Positions 36,617 to 46,042 of a stretch of 56,245 bases of DNA are shown piece after piece. The translations under genes and the position numbers were made by a program. The DNA comes from Desulfatitalea sp. BRH_c12 (lineage in GTDB: Bacteria; Desulfobacterota; Desulfobacteria; Desulfobacterales; Desulfosarcinaceae), in assembly GCA_000961655.1 (NCBI GenBank), contig LADR01000046.1, positions 1 through 56,245 on the forward strand, read 5' to 3'. A model generated the notes under the pieces. That model did no database searches. It had not been told where the DNA came from and saw only the letters and a program-made list of their open reading frames with translations. The first letter of the stretch is position 1. Each line of letters begins with the position of its first letter.

Positions 36617-37711
36617 ATGACCGCACAATCGATCTATCATCAGCTCCGCAACCAACTCGATCAATACTCGGTCGGTTTTCCCACGACAGCCTCCGGCATT
36701 GAACTCAAAATCCTGCAGCGCCTGTTCAGCGAAGAAGAGGCCCGCATCTATCTTGAAATGAGCATGATGCTGGAAACGCCCGAGCAGGTGGCCGCACGCA
36801 CCGGCCGTGACCAGCGCGACACCGCCGCGCTGCTCGAACAAATGGCCGCCAAAGGCCTGCTGTTCAGAAAACGCGGCGCGCAACAAACCCACTACGCCGC
36901 CGTGGCCTTCGTGATCGGATCGTATGAATTTCAGCTCAAGACCATGGATCGCGAACTGGCCGAAATGATGGAAGCCTACCTGGAAGAAGGCTTGCTGGAT
37001 TTCACACCCGGCAAAAACATCATTCCATTGCGCACCATACCCGTGCAGCAGTCGATCCAGGTAACCCACCCGGTAGCGCCCTATGCCCAGGCCCGCGAAA
37101 TCATCAAGACCAAACAGGTTATCGCCCTGTCGGACTGCATCTGCCGGGTCCAGCAGCAACTGCTCGACAAAGGCTGCGGCAAACCCAAGGAAGTGTGCCT
37201 TTCGTTCGGATCGCATGCCGACTATTATGTCGACAACCAATTGGGACGCTACATCACCCAAGACGAAGCCCTGGCGGTTCTGGCCGAATCTGAAAAAGCC
37301 GGCCTGGTCAACCAGCCCGCCAACATGGTCAATCCCGGCGGCATGTGCAACTGCTGCGGCGATTGCTGCGGTGTGCTGCGCTCGCTGGCCAAACTGCCCA
37401 AACCGGCTGAAGCCGTGTTCAACGACTATCGTGCCCAGGTGGACAGCGGGCTGTGCGTAGGGTGCGAGACTTGCCTGGAACGGTGCCAGATCAACGCATT
37501 GTCGATGAACGATACACCCGTGGCGGTGGTCGACCACGACCGCTGCATCGGTTGCGGATTATGCGTCACCACGTGTCCGAGCGAGGCCATCGCGATGGTC
37601 CTCAAACCCGAGGAAGAACGCAACAAACCGCCCGCCAGCGGCCGAAAGTTGATGACCCGCACCGCCACCCTGCGCGGCACCTCGCTGGTACCGCTGTCAA
37701 TGACGCCATAG
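36617..37711 (+). CDS. Iron-sulfur protein with winged-helix-like N-terminus and 2[4Fe-4S] tail
   Basis: 364 residues, AGGAG at 36604-36608. The N-terminal 90 or so residues look like a winged-helix fold (SEEEARIYLEMSMMLETPEQVAARTGRD...LLEQMAAKGLLFRKR). The middle has an unusual cysteine-rich block: CICR near residue 174, then CNCCGDCCGVL at about 248. The C-terminus has two ferredoxin motifs, CVGCETCLERCQ and CIGCGLCVTTCPSEA. It may carry three or more clusters. Proteins of this plan are common in sulfate reducers beside CoA-metabolism genes; their job is not established. A combined redox-sensing and electron-transfer role is possible but is inference. Confidence 0.85.
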   Translation: MTAQSIYHQLRNQLDQYSVGFPTTASGIELKILQRLFSEEEARIYLEMSMMLETPEQVAARTGRDQRDTAALLEQMAAKGLLFRKRGAQQTHYAAVAFVIGSYEFQLKTMDRELAEMMEAYLEEGLLDFTPGKNIIPLRTIPVQQSIQVTHPVAPYAQAREIIKTKQVIALSDCICRVQQQLLDKGCGKPKEVCLSFGSHADYYVDNQLGRYITQDEALAVLAESEKAGLVNQPANMVNPGGMCNCCGDCCGVLRSLAKLPKPAEAVFNDYRAQVDSGLCVGCETCLERCQINALSMNDTPVAVVDHDRCIGCGLCVTTCPSEAIAMVLKPEEERNKPPASGRKLMTRTATLRGTSLVPLSMTP

Positions 37712-38096
37712 GTATTTGCGGGTTATCCAGTGCAAACGACAACAATTACACGTACAGGGGTGAACACAAGGCTCGCCCCTGCAGGTGAAAAAGATGTCAA
37801 TACCGGGTCCGCCGTTTCGGTAACCGGAACCTTACGGAAAAAAATCCGGCAGCGCCGGTTTTCATTTTACCCTGAGGTTGCAATCCAAACCGAGCTAGCG
37901 TATTTCTGCGGACGTAGGAGAGAGTTGTTCAAAAACGGTACAAACCAATAAAAGGTATAATGGCCCATTTTTCCGAAGAATTCTTTTTTCCCGAACTTTC
38001 CGGCGATCGGCACACGGCGGTGCCGCACGGAAAACAATGGTTCAACCGGCGGCCACACGGCCCAAGTGAATTCATTGATCTGACAGGAGGTAAGGC
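37712..38096. other. Intergenic region with repeats and a terminator
   Basis: It contains a partial family 3 motif (ggttatccagtgcaa, 37721-37735), a family 2 palindrome at 37754-37783 (aggggtgaacacaaggctcgcccct) and the terminator at 37841-37868. The ligase promoter should lie between 37869 and 38080; no clear hexamers were seen. Confidence 0.55.
37841..37868 (+). terminator. Probable intrinsic terminator
   Basis: ccggc-agc-gccgg (37846-37858) with a run of A before it and TTTTCATTTT after it (37859-37868). It is short but has the right shape for Rho-independent termination of the upstream gene run, and it would also work in reverse because of the A-run. Confidence 0.55.
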
Positions 38097-39761
38097 ATGG
38101 AATCGAAAATTTGGCATGACAAGTACGATTTCAATGTTCCACCAACAATTAATTACCCACAGATCCCTGTCCATGAACTGGTCAATCTTGCGGCCAACGC
38201 TTTCCCCGACAAGCCCGCACTGAATCTGTACGGCACCCAGCTGACCTTCTGGCAGGTGCGCCAACAGGTCATGCGCATGGCCAATGCGCTGGCCGGCCTG
38301 GGCGTCAAAAAGGGCGATCGGGTCGCAGTCCACCTGCCCAACTGCCCTCAATATGTGGTCGCCTACTACGCCACCATGTCGCTGGGCGCCATCGTGGTCA
38401 ATCTCAACCCCATGTACACCGCCGAAGAACTCGCCGCCATTCTCGCGAACACGACGGTCAGCACGCTGTTCACGTTCGATATGACCCTGCCCAACATCCG
38501 CGCAGCGGTCGCCAAGTTTCCGATCCAGCGCGTGATCGTCACGCGCATCACCGACTACATTGACGGCTTCGGTGTCAGCACCGCCGCCGATCTGGGACTG
38601 GACGAAAGCTGGCAGCATTTTTCCGAATTGCTTGAGAGCAGCACCAGCACCCTGCCCCAGCGCATTCCCATCGTTCCGGGCGATCCGGCCCTGATTCAAT
38701 TTACCGGCGGCACCACCGGCATTCCCAAAGGCGCGGTGCTCACGCACGCCAACATCATCGCTGCCACGCTGCAGGCCAGCCTGTGGGGTGGCTTCCTGAC
38801 CGACCGCACACCGGCCGAAAAACGCAATGTACTGGCCATGCTGCCTTTCTTCCATGTCTACGGCGATATCGTCGTACTCAACTGGGCCATGTTCAACTGT
38901 GCCACCCAGATCCTTGTGCCGCGCTTCGACATCGAAGAAATCATGAACCTGCTGGCCGGCATCGAACGCATTCAGTTCTTCCCGGCCGTTCCCACGATGA
39001 TCAATGCCATTCTCAACCATCCCAAAGCTGAAGCCATGGAATTGGGTAAAAAATTCGGTCTGCTCAACAGCGGCGGCGCGCCCTGTCCGTTAAGCCTCGT
39101 TGAACGCGCCAAAGACCTGGGTGTCGGCTTCAGCGAAGGCTGGGGCATGAGCGAAACCACCTCCGTGGGTGTCGCCAACCCCAATATGGGGCTGCGCAAA
39201 AACGGCAGCATCGGCATTCCTTTCCCCGATACCGAGATCAAACTGGTGGATCCCAATGACGGCGTAACCGAAGTCAAACAGGGCCAACCCGGCGAATTGA
39301 TCATCAAGGGACCGCAAGTCATGCAGGGCTATTGGAACAACCCGGAAGAAACCGCCAATCAGCTCAAAGATGGCTGGCTGTACAGCGGCGATGTAGCCAT
39401 CCAGGACGAAGACGGCTATCTTTTCATCGTCGACCGCACCAAGGACATGATCATTGCCAGCGGCTACAATATCTATCCACGCGAGATCGACGAAGTACTC
39501 TACCGTCATCCCAAGGTCGCCGAAGCGGTAGCGATCGGCGTGCCCGATGAATACCGCGGTGAAACGATCAAAGTCTTCGTTACACTTAAGGCAGGCCAGG
39601 AAGCTACCGAAGAAGAGATCATCGAATTCTGCAAAGACAAATTGGCGCCCTACAAACGGCCCAAGATGGTCGAGTTCCGCGATGTCATTCCCAAATCGGC
39701 CGTCGGCAAGGTCCTGCGCAAAGTGCTGCGCGCCGAAGAGGAAGCCAAGACGAAGAAATAA
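38097..39761 (+). CDS. Acyl-CoA ligase (AMP-forming, long-chain FadD-like)
   Basis: 554 residues; GGAGGT stands 8 bases before the ATG. It belongs to the ANL superfamily: the P-loop LIQFTGGTTGIPKGAVLTHAN, the aromatic-rich FFHVYGD, EGWGMSETTS, the hinge/ATP-contact YSGDVAIQDEDGYLFIVDRTKDMI and the C-terminal catalytic lysine in PKSAVGKVLRK. It activates a carboxylic acid to acyl-CoA via an acyl-adenylate. The sequence fits medium- or long-chain acids, but chain length is not readable, and 4-hydroxybutyrate activation is also conceivable given the cluster. The thiolase gene follows after 77 bases. Confidence 0.93.
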   Translation: MESKIWHDKYDFNVPPTINYPQIPVHELVNLAANAFPDKPALNLYGTQLTFWQVRQQVMRMANALAGLGVKKGDRVAVHLPNCPQYVVAYYATMSLGAIVVNLNPMYTAEELAAILANTTVSTLFTFDMTLPNIRAAVAKFPIQRVIVTRITDYIDGFGVSTAADLGLDESWQHFSELLESSTSTLPQRIPIVPGDPALIQFTGGTTGIPKGAVLTHANIIAATLQASLWGGFLTDRTPAEKRNVLAMLPFFHVYGDIVVLNWAMFNCATQILVPRFDIEEIMNLLAGIERIQFFPAVPTMINAILNHPKAEAMELGKKFGLLNSGGAPCPLSLVERAKDLGVGFSEGWGMSETTSVGVANPNMGLRKNGSIGIPFPDTEIKLVDPNDGVTEVKQGQPGELIIKGPQVMQGYWNNPEETANQLKDGWLYSGDVAIQDEDGYLFIVDRTKDMIIASGYNIYPREIDEVLYRHPKVAEAVAIGVPDEYRGETIKVFVTLKAGQEATEEEIIEFCKDKLAPYKRPKMVEFRDVIPKSAVGKVLRKVLRAEEEAKTKK

Positions 39762-39838
39762 TTAACTACCCGTTCACAAGTGTTGATCCCTTTTGGGTGG
39801 GATTGGATTGTAAATAGAAACATCAAAGGAGAGGTAAC

Positions 39839-41047
39839 ATGTCAGGAAGAGAAGTTGTATTTGTAGACGGTGTTCGCACCGCATTCGGCCGTATGGGTGG
39901 CAGTCTGAAAACCCTGTCGGCCAGCCGCTTGGCCAGCATCGCCATCAAAGGCCTGGTGGAAAAAACCAAGATCCTGGAAAAAGGCAAAGTCGACACCGTC
40001 ATCATGGGCATTGCCGCGCACTGCTCGGAAGCCATCAACCCGGCCCGTTGGGCAATGCTGCATGCCGGCCTGCCTTATGAAACATCGGCCTCCTACGTTG
40101 AAATGCAGTGCGGTTCGGCCATCGATTCGATCAATCACGCCGCCTGGAAAATCCTGGCCGGCCAGGCCGATGTCATCATCGCCGGCGGCAGCGAAGCTTA
40201 CAGCCAGATCCCGGTGAAGTTCTCCATGTCGATCGAGCCGTACAAAATGATCCCCCCGATGCCTCTGCACACCAGCCTTTCACCGACCAAGGATGAGCAG
40301 ATCGGCATGGGCATCACGGCCGAAAACCTGCAGAAGATCTACAACATTCCCCGTGAAGCGTCGGACGAATTCGCCTATAACAGCCAGATGCGCGCCACAG
40401 CAGCCATGAAAGCCGGTTACTTCGATGAAGAAATCGTTCCGGTGACTTTCCCGGCCACCCGCAAAACGCCCGAAGTGGTGTTCAAGGTCGATGAGCATCC
40501 CCGTGCCGATACCACCCTGGCCGCTTTGGCCAAACTGCCCCCGGCCTTTGTCAAAGACGGCACAGTGACCGCTGGCAACGCCTCCGGCCGCAACGACGGC
40601 GGCGCCATGGTATTGATGATGTCCGCTGAAAAAGCCAAGGAACTGGGCTACACCCCCATGGCCAAATGGCTGGCTGGCGGCGACTACGGCGTCGATCCCA
40701 AAATTATGGGCATCGGACCGGCCTATGCTGTGCCCCAGGCCCTGCAACGCGCCGGGCTCAAGCTCTCCCAGATGGACGTTATGGAGTGCAATGAGGCCTT
40801 TGCCGTGCAGAACCTGGCGGTTATCAAGGAACTTGAGAAACAGACCGGCGACAAAGTGGACATGGGCAAGTGGAATCCGCTCGGCGGCGCCATCGCCTTC
40901 GGCCATCCCAACGGCGCATCGGGCGCCCGCGTCTGCATGTTCACCATGCGCGAACTGATCCGCCGCGGCGGTCGCTACGGCTTCTTCAGCTCCTGCTGCG
41001 GCGGCGGCCTTGGCGTTGCCACCGTGATCGAGAACCTGCAAAGATAA
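39839..41047 (+). CDS. Thiolase (acetyl-CoA C-acyltransferase)
   Basis: 402 residues. The acyl-accepting cysteine is C91 in EMQCGSAIDSI; GHPNGASGAR holds the catalytic histidine; and SSCCGGGLG holds the second active-site cysteine. EECNEAFA-type residues (MECNEAFAVQNL) are present. So all thiolase catalytic groups are intact. It cleaves 3-oxoacyl-CoA with CoA or runs in the condensing direction. It is the last gene of the plus-strand CoA cluster and is followed by a strong terminator. Confidence 0.94.
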   Translation: MSGREVVFVDGVRTAFGRMGGSLKTLSASRLASIAIKGLVEKTKILEKGKVDTVIMGIAAHCSEAINPARWAMLHAGLPYETSASYVEMQCGSAIDSINHAAWKILAGQADVIIAGGSEAYSQIPVKFSMSIEPYKMIPPMPLHTSLSPTKDEQIGMGITAENLQKIYNIPREASDEFAYNSQMRATAAMKAGYFDEEIVPVTFPATRKTPEVVFKVDEHPRADTTLAALAKLPPAFVKDGTVTAGNASGRNDGGAMVLMMSAEKAKELGYTPMAKWLAGGDYGVDPKIMGIGPAYAVPQALQRAGLKLSQMDVMECNEAFAVQNLAVIKELEKQTGDKVDMGKWNPLGGAIAFGHPNGASGARVCMFTMRELIRRGGRYGFFSSCCGGGLGVATVIENLQR

Positions 41048-41072
41048 CACCCGTTCTCACAAGCGCTAACAA

Positions 41073-41110
41073 AAAAACCGCCTCGCCCCGCAAGGGACCA
41101 GGCGGTTTTT
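41073..41110 (+). terminator. Strong intrinsic terminator after the thiolase gene
   Basis: aaaaaccgcct (41073-41083) pairs perfectly with aggcggttttt (41100-41110) around a 16-base loop, and gattttttt follows. It is 25 bases after the stop codon. The clearest Rho-independent terminator in the window. Confidence 0.88.
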
Positions 41111-41138
41111 GATTTTTTTGGTTATCCAGTTCACTCCT

Positions 41139-41160
41139 GTAGGGTGGGCATTGCCCACCA
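41139..41160 (+). repeat. Solo end of repeat family 1
   Basis: A lone copy of the 22-bp family 1 end (GTAGGGTGGGCATTGCCCAC followed by ca), 13 bases upstream of full copy E. It shows that single ends occur apart from whole elements. Confidence 0.6.
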
Positions 41161-41173
41161 CTGTTCCCAGCCA

Positions 41174-41356
41174 GTAGGGTGGGCATCGCCCACCATTTGT
41201 CTTATGTTGATCGCCTCTGTCTCTGTGATTGGCCGTATTTCAAAATTTCATCGCTGTGTTCGGTCCGGTGTCTATCCAATCGTTTGGTTGGGATCAGTGT
41301 ATCAGAAACCGACGATGTTGTTTGCGGGCAATAGTGGTGGGCAATGCCCACCCTGC
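41174..41356 (+). mobile_element. MITE-like repeat family 1, copy E
   Basis: Full-length, 183 bp, with both ends and the complete interior (cttatgttgatcgcctctgt, ccggtgtctatccaatcg, gatcagtgtatcagaaaccg). It is bounded by family 3 motifs in opposite orientation (ggttatccag at 41120 and ctggataacc at 41360), and lies between two convergent genes. Confidence 0.72.
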
Positions 41357-41380
41357 ATTCTGGATAACCAGATTGATTTT

Positions 41381-42961
41381 TTACTTCCCCGACCAGCGCA
41401 CATGATACAGATCATGACGGCGATCTTTCAAATGTTTCACAGTCCCATTGTTACGGGCGGTCATGAGCGTGCCCGGCGACAGATCGGCAATGGCCACGGT
41501 TTCCACATTGGGGGTGGTATCGGCAGCAATTCCGTCGCGGGCAAAAGGAAAGTCGCAAGGGGTCAAGATGCAACTTTGCGCGTATTGAATATCCATGTTG
41601 GATACGTTCGGAAGATTGCCGACATTGCCCGACATCACCACGTAAATCTGGTTCTCGACCGCGCGGGCCTGACAGCAGTACCGCACCCGCAAATAACTTT
41701 GACGCTCGTCAGTACAAAACGGCACGAACAATATTTGAATGCCCTGATCGGTGAGATGGCGAACCAGCTCCGGGAACTCGGCATCATAGCAGACCAGCAC
41801 CCCGATGGGGCCGCAATCGGTTTGAATGGCGGCAAGGGTATCGCCGCCCTCAATGTTCCACCAGTAGACCTCATTGGGCGTCGGGTGGATCTTGGGCTGT
41901 TCGTGAATCGTGCCATCCCGCAAAAAGACATACGAGACATTCAATACCCGGCCCTGCTTGTCGCGCGTTGGATGTGAGCCGCCGATGATATTGATATTGT
42001 AGCGCAGCGCCATATCGCGCATGGCCTCTTTAAAGCGCGGCGTATATTTGGACAACGCTTCGATGGATTCGGCCGGGGAGAGTTCCTGATTTTCTATGGA
42101 CAGCAGCTGCAGGGGGAGCATCTCGGGAAACACCACAAAATCGCCCTTGTAATCGGCAACCACGTCCACGAAGTAGGCCACCATTTCGACGAACTCTTCG
42201 AAGGAACGCACCCGCCGCTGCCGGTACTGAACCGTGCCCACACGCACCGTGTCGGGCATTCGACCGCCATAGGTCTTTTTCTTTGCGCCGGCTTCGGTTT
42301 CTTCGGTCACGTTGGGATTGCGCCACACCAAGTGAACGCCGTAGCCCCACGACTCATGGTCCTCGGTCAAATAGCCCTTGATAATACCTTGTATCTCGAA
42401 ACCGTTGCGCAGCTGGAAAGACAGCACCGGGTCCCGCACCTTTTTTTGGCGAATCTGCTCGATGTAGTTGTCCACCGATCCGAATCTGCGCGCTTTCTTG
42501 GCGAGAGTCGGCAAACGACCTGCGAATACAATGCCTTTGAGGCCCAATGCCTGACACAATTTTTTACGCTCATTGTACAGCCGCTGCCCCAATCGATAGC
42601 CGCGGTACTGATTATCCACACAGACTTCCATGCCGTACAGCCAGTCCCCATTGATATCGTGTCGCGACGCAAAGCCGTGACCTGTGATGGCTTCCCAGGT
42701 ATGCGGTTTAAGCGCGATACGGCCATCGATCAGAAACGTGGCACAGTAACCGACAACCTTCTCATTGGCCAGGACCACAAATTGGCCTTCAGGGAAATTG
42801 GTGATCTGAGAGATGACGGCTTTAGGAAAATAGCCCTCCATGCCGGCGCCCGCATAAGCACGCTCGGTGAGATCACAGATAGCATCGACATCCTTCAAAC
42901 GGGCGTTTCGGACGACCAGGCGGCTCTTGGGTTTCAATTGCATTCTTTGTCTTTCGACCAT
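41381..42961 (-). CDS. GNAT acetyltransferase-nitrilase fusion
   Basis: 526 residues from the ATG at 42961 (AAAGGA upstream); a longer reading from 43024 has no ribosome site. The N-terminal half, to about residue 215, is a GNAT N-acyltransferase (VRNARLKDVDAICDLTERAY, with the acetyl-CoA loop DNQYRGYRLGQRLYNERKKL). The C-terminal half is a carbon-nitrogen hydrolase with the full Glu-Lys-Cys triad: FPEMLPLQ, PKIHPTPNE and VLVCYDAEFPE. Such bifunctional proteins are known, but their substrates are not. Hydrolysis of an amide followed by acylation of the freed amine, or the reverse, is the obvious possibility. It stands alone, convergent with the thiolase gene. Confidence 0.92.
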   Translation of the reverse strand: MVERQRMQLKPKSRLVVRNARLKDVDAICDLTERAYAGAGMEGYFPKAVISQITNFPEGQFVVLANEKVVGYCATFLIDGRIALKPHTWEAITGHGFASRHDINGDWLYGMEVCVDNQYRGYRLGQRLYNERKKLCQALGLKGIVFAGRLPTLAKKARRFGSVDNYIEQIRQKKVRDPVLSFQLRNGFEIQGIIKGYLTEDHESWGYGVHLVWRNPNVTEETEAGAKKKTYGGRMPDTVRVGTVQYRQRRVRSFEEFVEMVAYFVDVVADYKGDFVVFPEMLPLQLLSIENQELSPAESIEALSKYTPRFKEAMRDMALRYNINIIGGSHPTRDKQGRVLNVSYVFLRDGTIHEQPKIHPTPNEVYWWNIEGGDTLAAIQTDCGPIGVLVCYDAEFPELVRHLTDQGIQILFVPFCTDERQSYLRVRYCCQARAVENQIYVVMSGNVGNLPNVSNMDIQYAQSCILTPCDFPFARDGIAADTTPNVETVAIADLSPGTLMTARNNGTVKHLKDRRHDLYHVRWSGK

Positions 42962-43178
42962 AGTGTTTCCTTTAGCGCGTGCTTGGTAACATTCGTAAGA
43001 TTTACAAACCATTTTGGCATTCACACGGAGTTGGGGCGGACATCTTGCAGACCATGCCCGAACCTGTTTATATGCGAACGCGAATTCACGATATGCAAGA
43101 TTATCATAATTTGGTTATCCATTTCGCACCAGTGAATATTGGCGAAGTGTATTCGGGATGGGCACAGAGGAGGTGATC

Positions 43179-43251
43179 CGGGTGGGTGGTCCTCGCCGCG
43201 TCAGCCATGAGATGTAGTGAAGCATACTTGACCGAAGTGGGTAACCAGATA
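43179..43251. repeat. Short relative of the 18899 composite element
   Basis: Holds ggtgatccgggtgggtggtc (the reverse complement of a module near 19030-19050), cgtcagccatgagatgtagt (43199-; differs from 18899- at one base in 20) and a family 3 motif at 43226-43251. The long stem-loop of the 18899 locus is missing. It ends next to the stop codon of the PAS kinase gene (43252). Confidence 0.6.
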
Positions 43252-45627
43252 TCATGAAATCCTTTCCGGCACGCGGACTTTGGACGGACTGGCCGGAACC
43301 GTCAAGGTGATGCGGGTACCTTGCCCGGACGCACTTCTGATGTCGAGACGCCCCCCGATGTACCGCGCGCGCTCCCGAAGGCTGATCAATCCCAGACCGC
43401 CCTTGAGCGTCCCCGAATCGAGGATCTCGGGAGCGAACCCCCGACCCTGATCGCTGACCGTGATCGCGATGGCGTAATCGCTGCCCGCAAGAAGGACTTG
43501 CGCGCTTGTCACAGCTGCGTGTTTGACGACGTTGAACAACAGCTCCTGCACCGCCCGAAAAAGGAATATCTTTATGGGCACATTGACAAAGTGTTCGTCG
43601 ATGCGCGTTTCCAACGCGACCTGCAAGCCGAACTGCTCATGCTTGCGCCGGATGAGCCACTGCAAAGCAGCGATAAGGCCGGCATGGTGCAGCACCGCCG
43701 GACTCAGTTCGTGCGACAGGCTGCGTGATTTAGCGATGGCTTCTTCCAGCAACCGCTCCGCGTGCACGAACATCGGTTCGTGCGGCACGTTTGCACGACC
43801 GGCTTGCAGTTGCATTCGAGCGCTGGCCAGGATCTGCTGCAGATCCTCATGCAGCAAATCGGCAATGCGGCGCCTTTCGCCCTCTTCGGCCTCTATCAAC
43901 TCCACTGCCAGGGCTTGTAATTGCCTCGCCCTTGCCTTGGCGAGTTCAGTGCGTTCAATCACCCGTTGCTCCAAATGTTCATTCAACTGCCGCAGCGCCT
44001 CTTCAGCCTGCATGCGTGCGGTAACATCTTCGCTGAACAAAACAATCCCCGCAATAGTGCCAGATGCATCACGCCACGGCCGCACTTCCCAACGGAGCCA
44101 GTGTACGGAACCGTCAACCCGCGCGAACCGCTCGCTGTCAGCCCGCAGCACCTCACCGGCCAGGGCGCGACGGTGCACCGCCTTCCAGGTGTCGGGAATT
44201 TCCGGAAAGATGTCGTAGTGCGACTGACCGATCAGGTTGCTTTGGCCCAGCTTGTAGTCGCTTCGCCATCGCCGGCTCACGCTCAAGTAACGCATGTCGC
44301 GATCGAACATGGCCAACGCCGCCGGCGCGTATTCGAAGAAGAGACGCAAGCGCTCCTCGCTCTCGCGCAGCGCCTCTTCCGCCCGCTTACGTGCGCTGAT
44401 ATCGCTGAAAAGAACGGCGACCGTGCGTTCCTCCGGCTGACCGAAACGGAACGCATACACCTCAAACCAGCGCTTCAACTGCTTCGCCTCATTGGTAAAC
44501 CGCTCCGCACGGCCGGTCAGCGCGACGCGGCCGTAGATCTCGAACCAGTGCTCCTCATGCCACGGCGTCAGCTCCCGCATGCGTTTACCCGCGACATCGC
44601 GCAATCCCGTGTGCGTCTCGAAAGCCGCGTTCATCTCGACAAAACGATAATCCACGGGGGCCCCATCGGTATTGAAAAGTACTTCGATGATGCAGAACCC
44701 CTGATCGATCGATTCAAACAGCGTCCGGTAGCGCGTTTCGCTCTCCCGCCATCGCTTCTCGGAACTCAGCAAGAGGGCCGTTTTCGCCTTCTCGCGCCGG
44801 AATAGCTGTACGTACTCGTACAGCATGCCAAACAGGACCACCAAAACGCTGCCCGTGATAATGACACGCAGCAGATACCACCACAGATCGTAACGGCGCA
44901 TGCCGCCCACGGTGGCAAAGATGACGAAGGCAAATCCTGTTTGAGCAATGGCGATATATCCCAGAAATGCTTCTCCGGTTCGTCGGTAACGGCGCACCGA
45001 TAACACGGCGCCCACAGCGAACAGGACCGCCACAGCAGCGTTCCAGGCCAGCAAATAGGGACGGAAAACCCCGGCCGGACTGAGCAGGGCCGGCAGGTGC
45101 TGTTCAACAACGACGACCAGCATGAGCACGACTGTTAAAAAGAACATCCAGGCAGCCGCTGACACCACTAAGCGCCTGTCTCCCGATTTTTCGCTCATGG
45201 TCGGACGCATCAGAACGGCGGCCAGCAAAGCAGTACTGAAAAGGGTGATACCGATTTGCAGCAACCACACCGACGTGCCGGGAAGATGCCCGATGAGCGC
45301 GCCGCCGCCGGGCAGCAAACCGGGCCAGGCAAGGGCATGGAAGGCGAGCGCGACCCCGAATCCAGCAGCGCCCAAACCCACGCTATAGTACGTGCGATCG
45401 CTCAGCACGCTGCAGCGTCCTATCGCCAGAAAGGCCACACAGAAAAGGGTCAACGCATGGAACGCGCTGATCACGGGAATAAACCATGGAAGAACGGCAA
45501 CGACGGACCCCGGACCTTCTTGGCGAAAAAATACGACCGTCAGCATGATCGCGTACGCGGCGGCCGTCCCGATAATCGCAAAGAACAAAAAGTCAGCAGG
45601 TTTCCGGGCATCCCCTTTTTCAGTCAT
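43252..45627 (-). CDS. Orphan membrane PAS histidine kinase (NarL-type DHp)
   Basis: 791 residues from the ATG at 45627 (GAAGGAAGGG upstream). Residues about 15-275 form seven or eight membrane helices, a MASE-like sensor region. Two PAS/PAC modules follow: RTLFESIDQGFCIIEVLF... ending DISARKRAEEALR, and LRLFFEYAPAALAMFDRDMRYL... ending EDVTARMQAEEALR. Then a coiled coil, a HisKA_3 domain with phospho-acceptor H593 (RRRIADLLHEDLQQ) and HATPase_c with DQGRGFAP and GGLGLISLRERA. Kinases of this type pair with NarL/FixJ regulators, but none is encoded nearby, so its partner is elsewhere. The stop codon abuts a family 3 repeat. Confidence 0.92.
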   Translation of the reverse strand: MTEKGDARKPADFLFFAIIGTAAAYAIMLTVVFFRQEGPGSVVAVLPWFIPVISAFHALTLFCVAFLAIGRCSVLSDRTYYSVGLGAAGFGVALAFHALAWPGLLPGGGALIGHLPGTSVWLLQIGITLFSTALLAAVLMRPTMSEKSGDRRLVVSAAAWMFFLTVVLMLVVVVEQHLPALLSPAGVFRPYLLAWNAAVAVLFAVGAVLSVRRYRRTGEAFLGYIAIAQTGFAFVIFATVGGMRRYDLWWYLLRVIITGSVLVVLFGMLYEYVQLFRREKAKTALLLSSEKRWRESETRYRTLFESIDQGFCIIEVLFNTDGAPVDYRFVEMNAAFETHTGLRDVAGKRMRELTPWHEEHWFEIYGRVALTGRAERFTNEAKQLKRWFEVYAFRFGQPEERTVAVLFSDISARKRAEEALRESEERLRLFFEYAPAALAMFDRDMRYLSVSRRWRSDYKLGQSNLIGQSHYDIFPEIPDTWKAVHRRALAGEVLRADSERFARVDGSVHWLRWEVRPWRDASGTIAGIVLFSEDVTARMQAEEALRQLNEHLEQRVIERTELAKARARQLQALAVELIEAEEGERRRIADLLHEDLQQILASARMQLQAGRANVPHEPMFVHAERLLEEAIAKSRSLSHELSPAVLHHAGLIAALQWLIRRKHEQFGLQVALETRIDEHFVNVPIKIFLFRAVQELLFNVVKHAAVTSAQVLLAGSDYAIAITVSDQGRGFAPEILDSGTLKGGLGLISLRERARYIGGRLDIRSASGQGTRITLTVPASPSKVRVPERIS

Positions 45628-46042
45628 TACCCTTCCTTCTCGCCTGAAATGGTACCCAACGGAAATCCGGAACGAAGGGATTTTGCAGTGAATGATGTCA
45701 TTGGGCGCTGAACGTTCCTGAGTGAGTCCCAGGAAACACCCATCGATCGGAATCGATGGATCCCACGAAGCGAACAACTAAAAGGATTTACTATACAATA
45801 ATGCCGGATACGGGAGATGCACGCGCGAATATGTTTTTGGCAGGGGCAAGCCATTTTCATCTGAACTCACGCCATGTACGGGCAACGTTCGCTGGGCAGT
45901 GGCGCGAGAGGCCGGGTGATGAATGGCGCCCCCCCCTTTGAACCGTTTCGGTAATATTTCCGGCAGCTTCTTTTCAGCATGGCACACCGATTGCTTATTG
46001 TCAGCGTTCAATTGCAAATTTCTTGGTTCCTGGAGGAAGTTC
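45628..46042. other. Divergent intergenic region
   Basis: Between the PAS kinase (minus) and the ABC transporter (plus). It holds a GAACGTTC palindrome at 45710-45717 and a perfect CCATCGAT-cgga-ATCGATGG inverted repeat (45740-45759). The in-frame extension of the ABC gene to 45923 has no ribosome site. Confidence 0.5.

Noticed and set aside
41144-41977. Plus-strand frame through copy E into the nitrilase gene
   Set aside because: It starts inside a repeat and then runs antisense to a catalytic domain with an intact triad.
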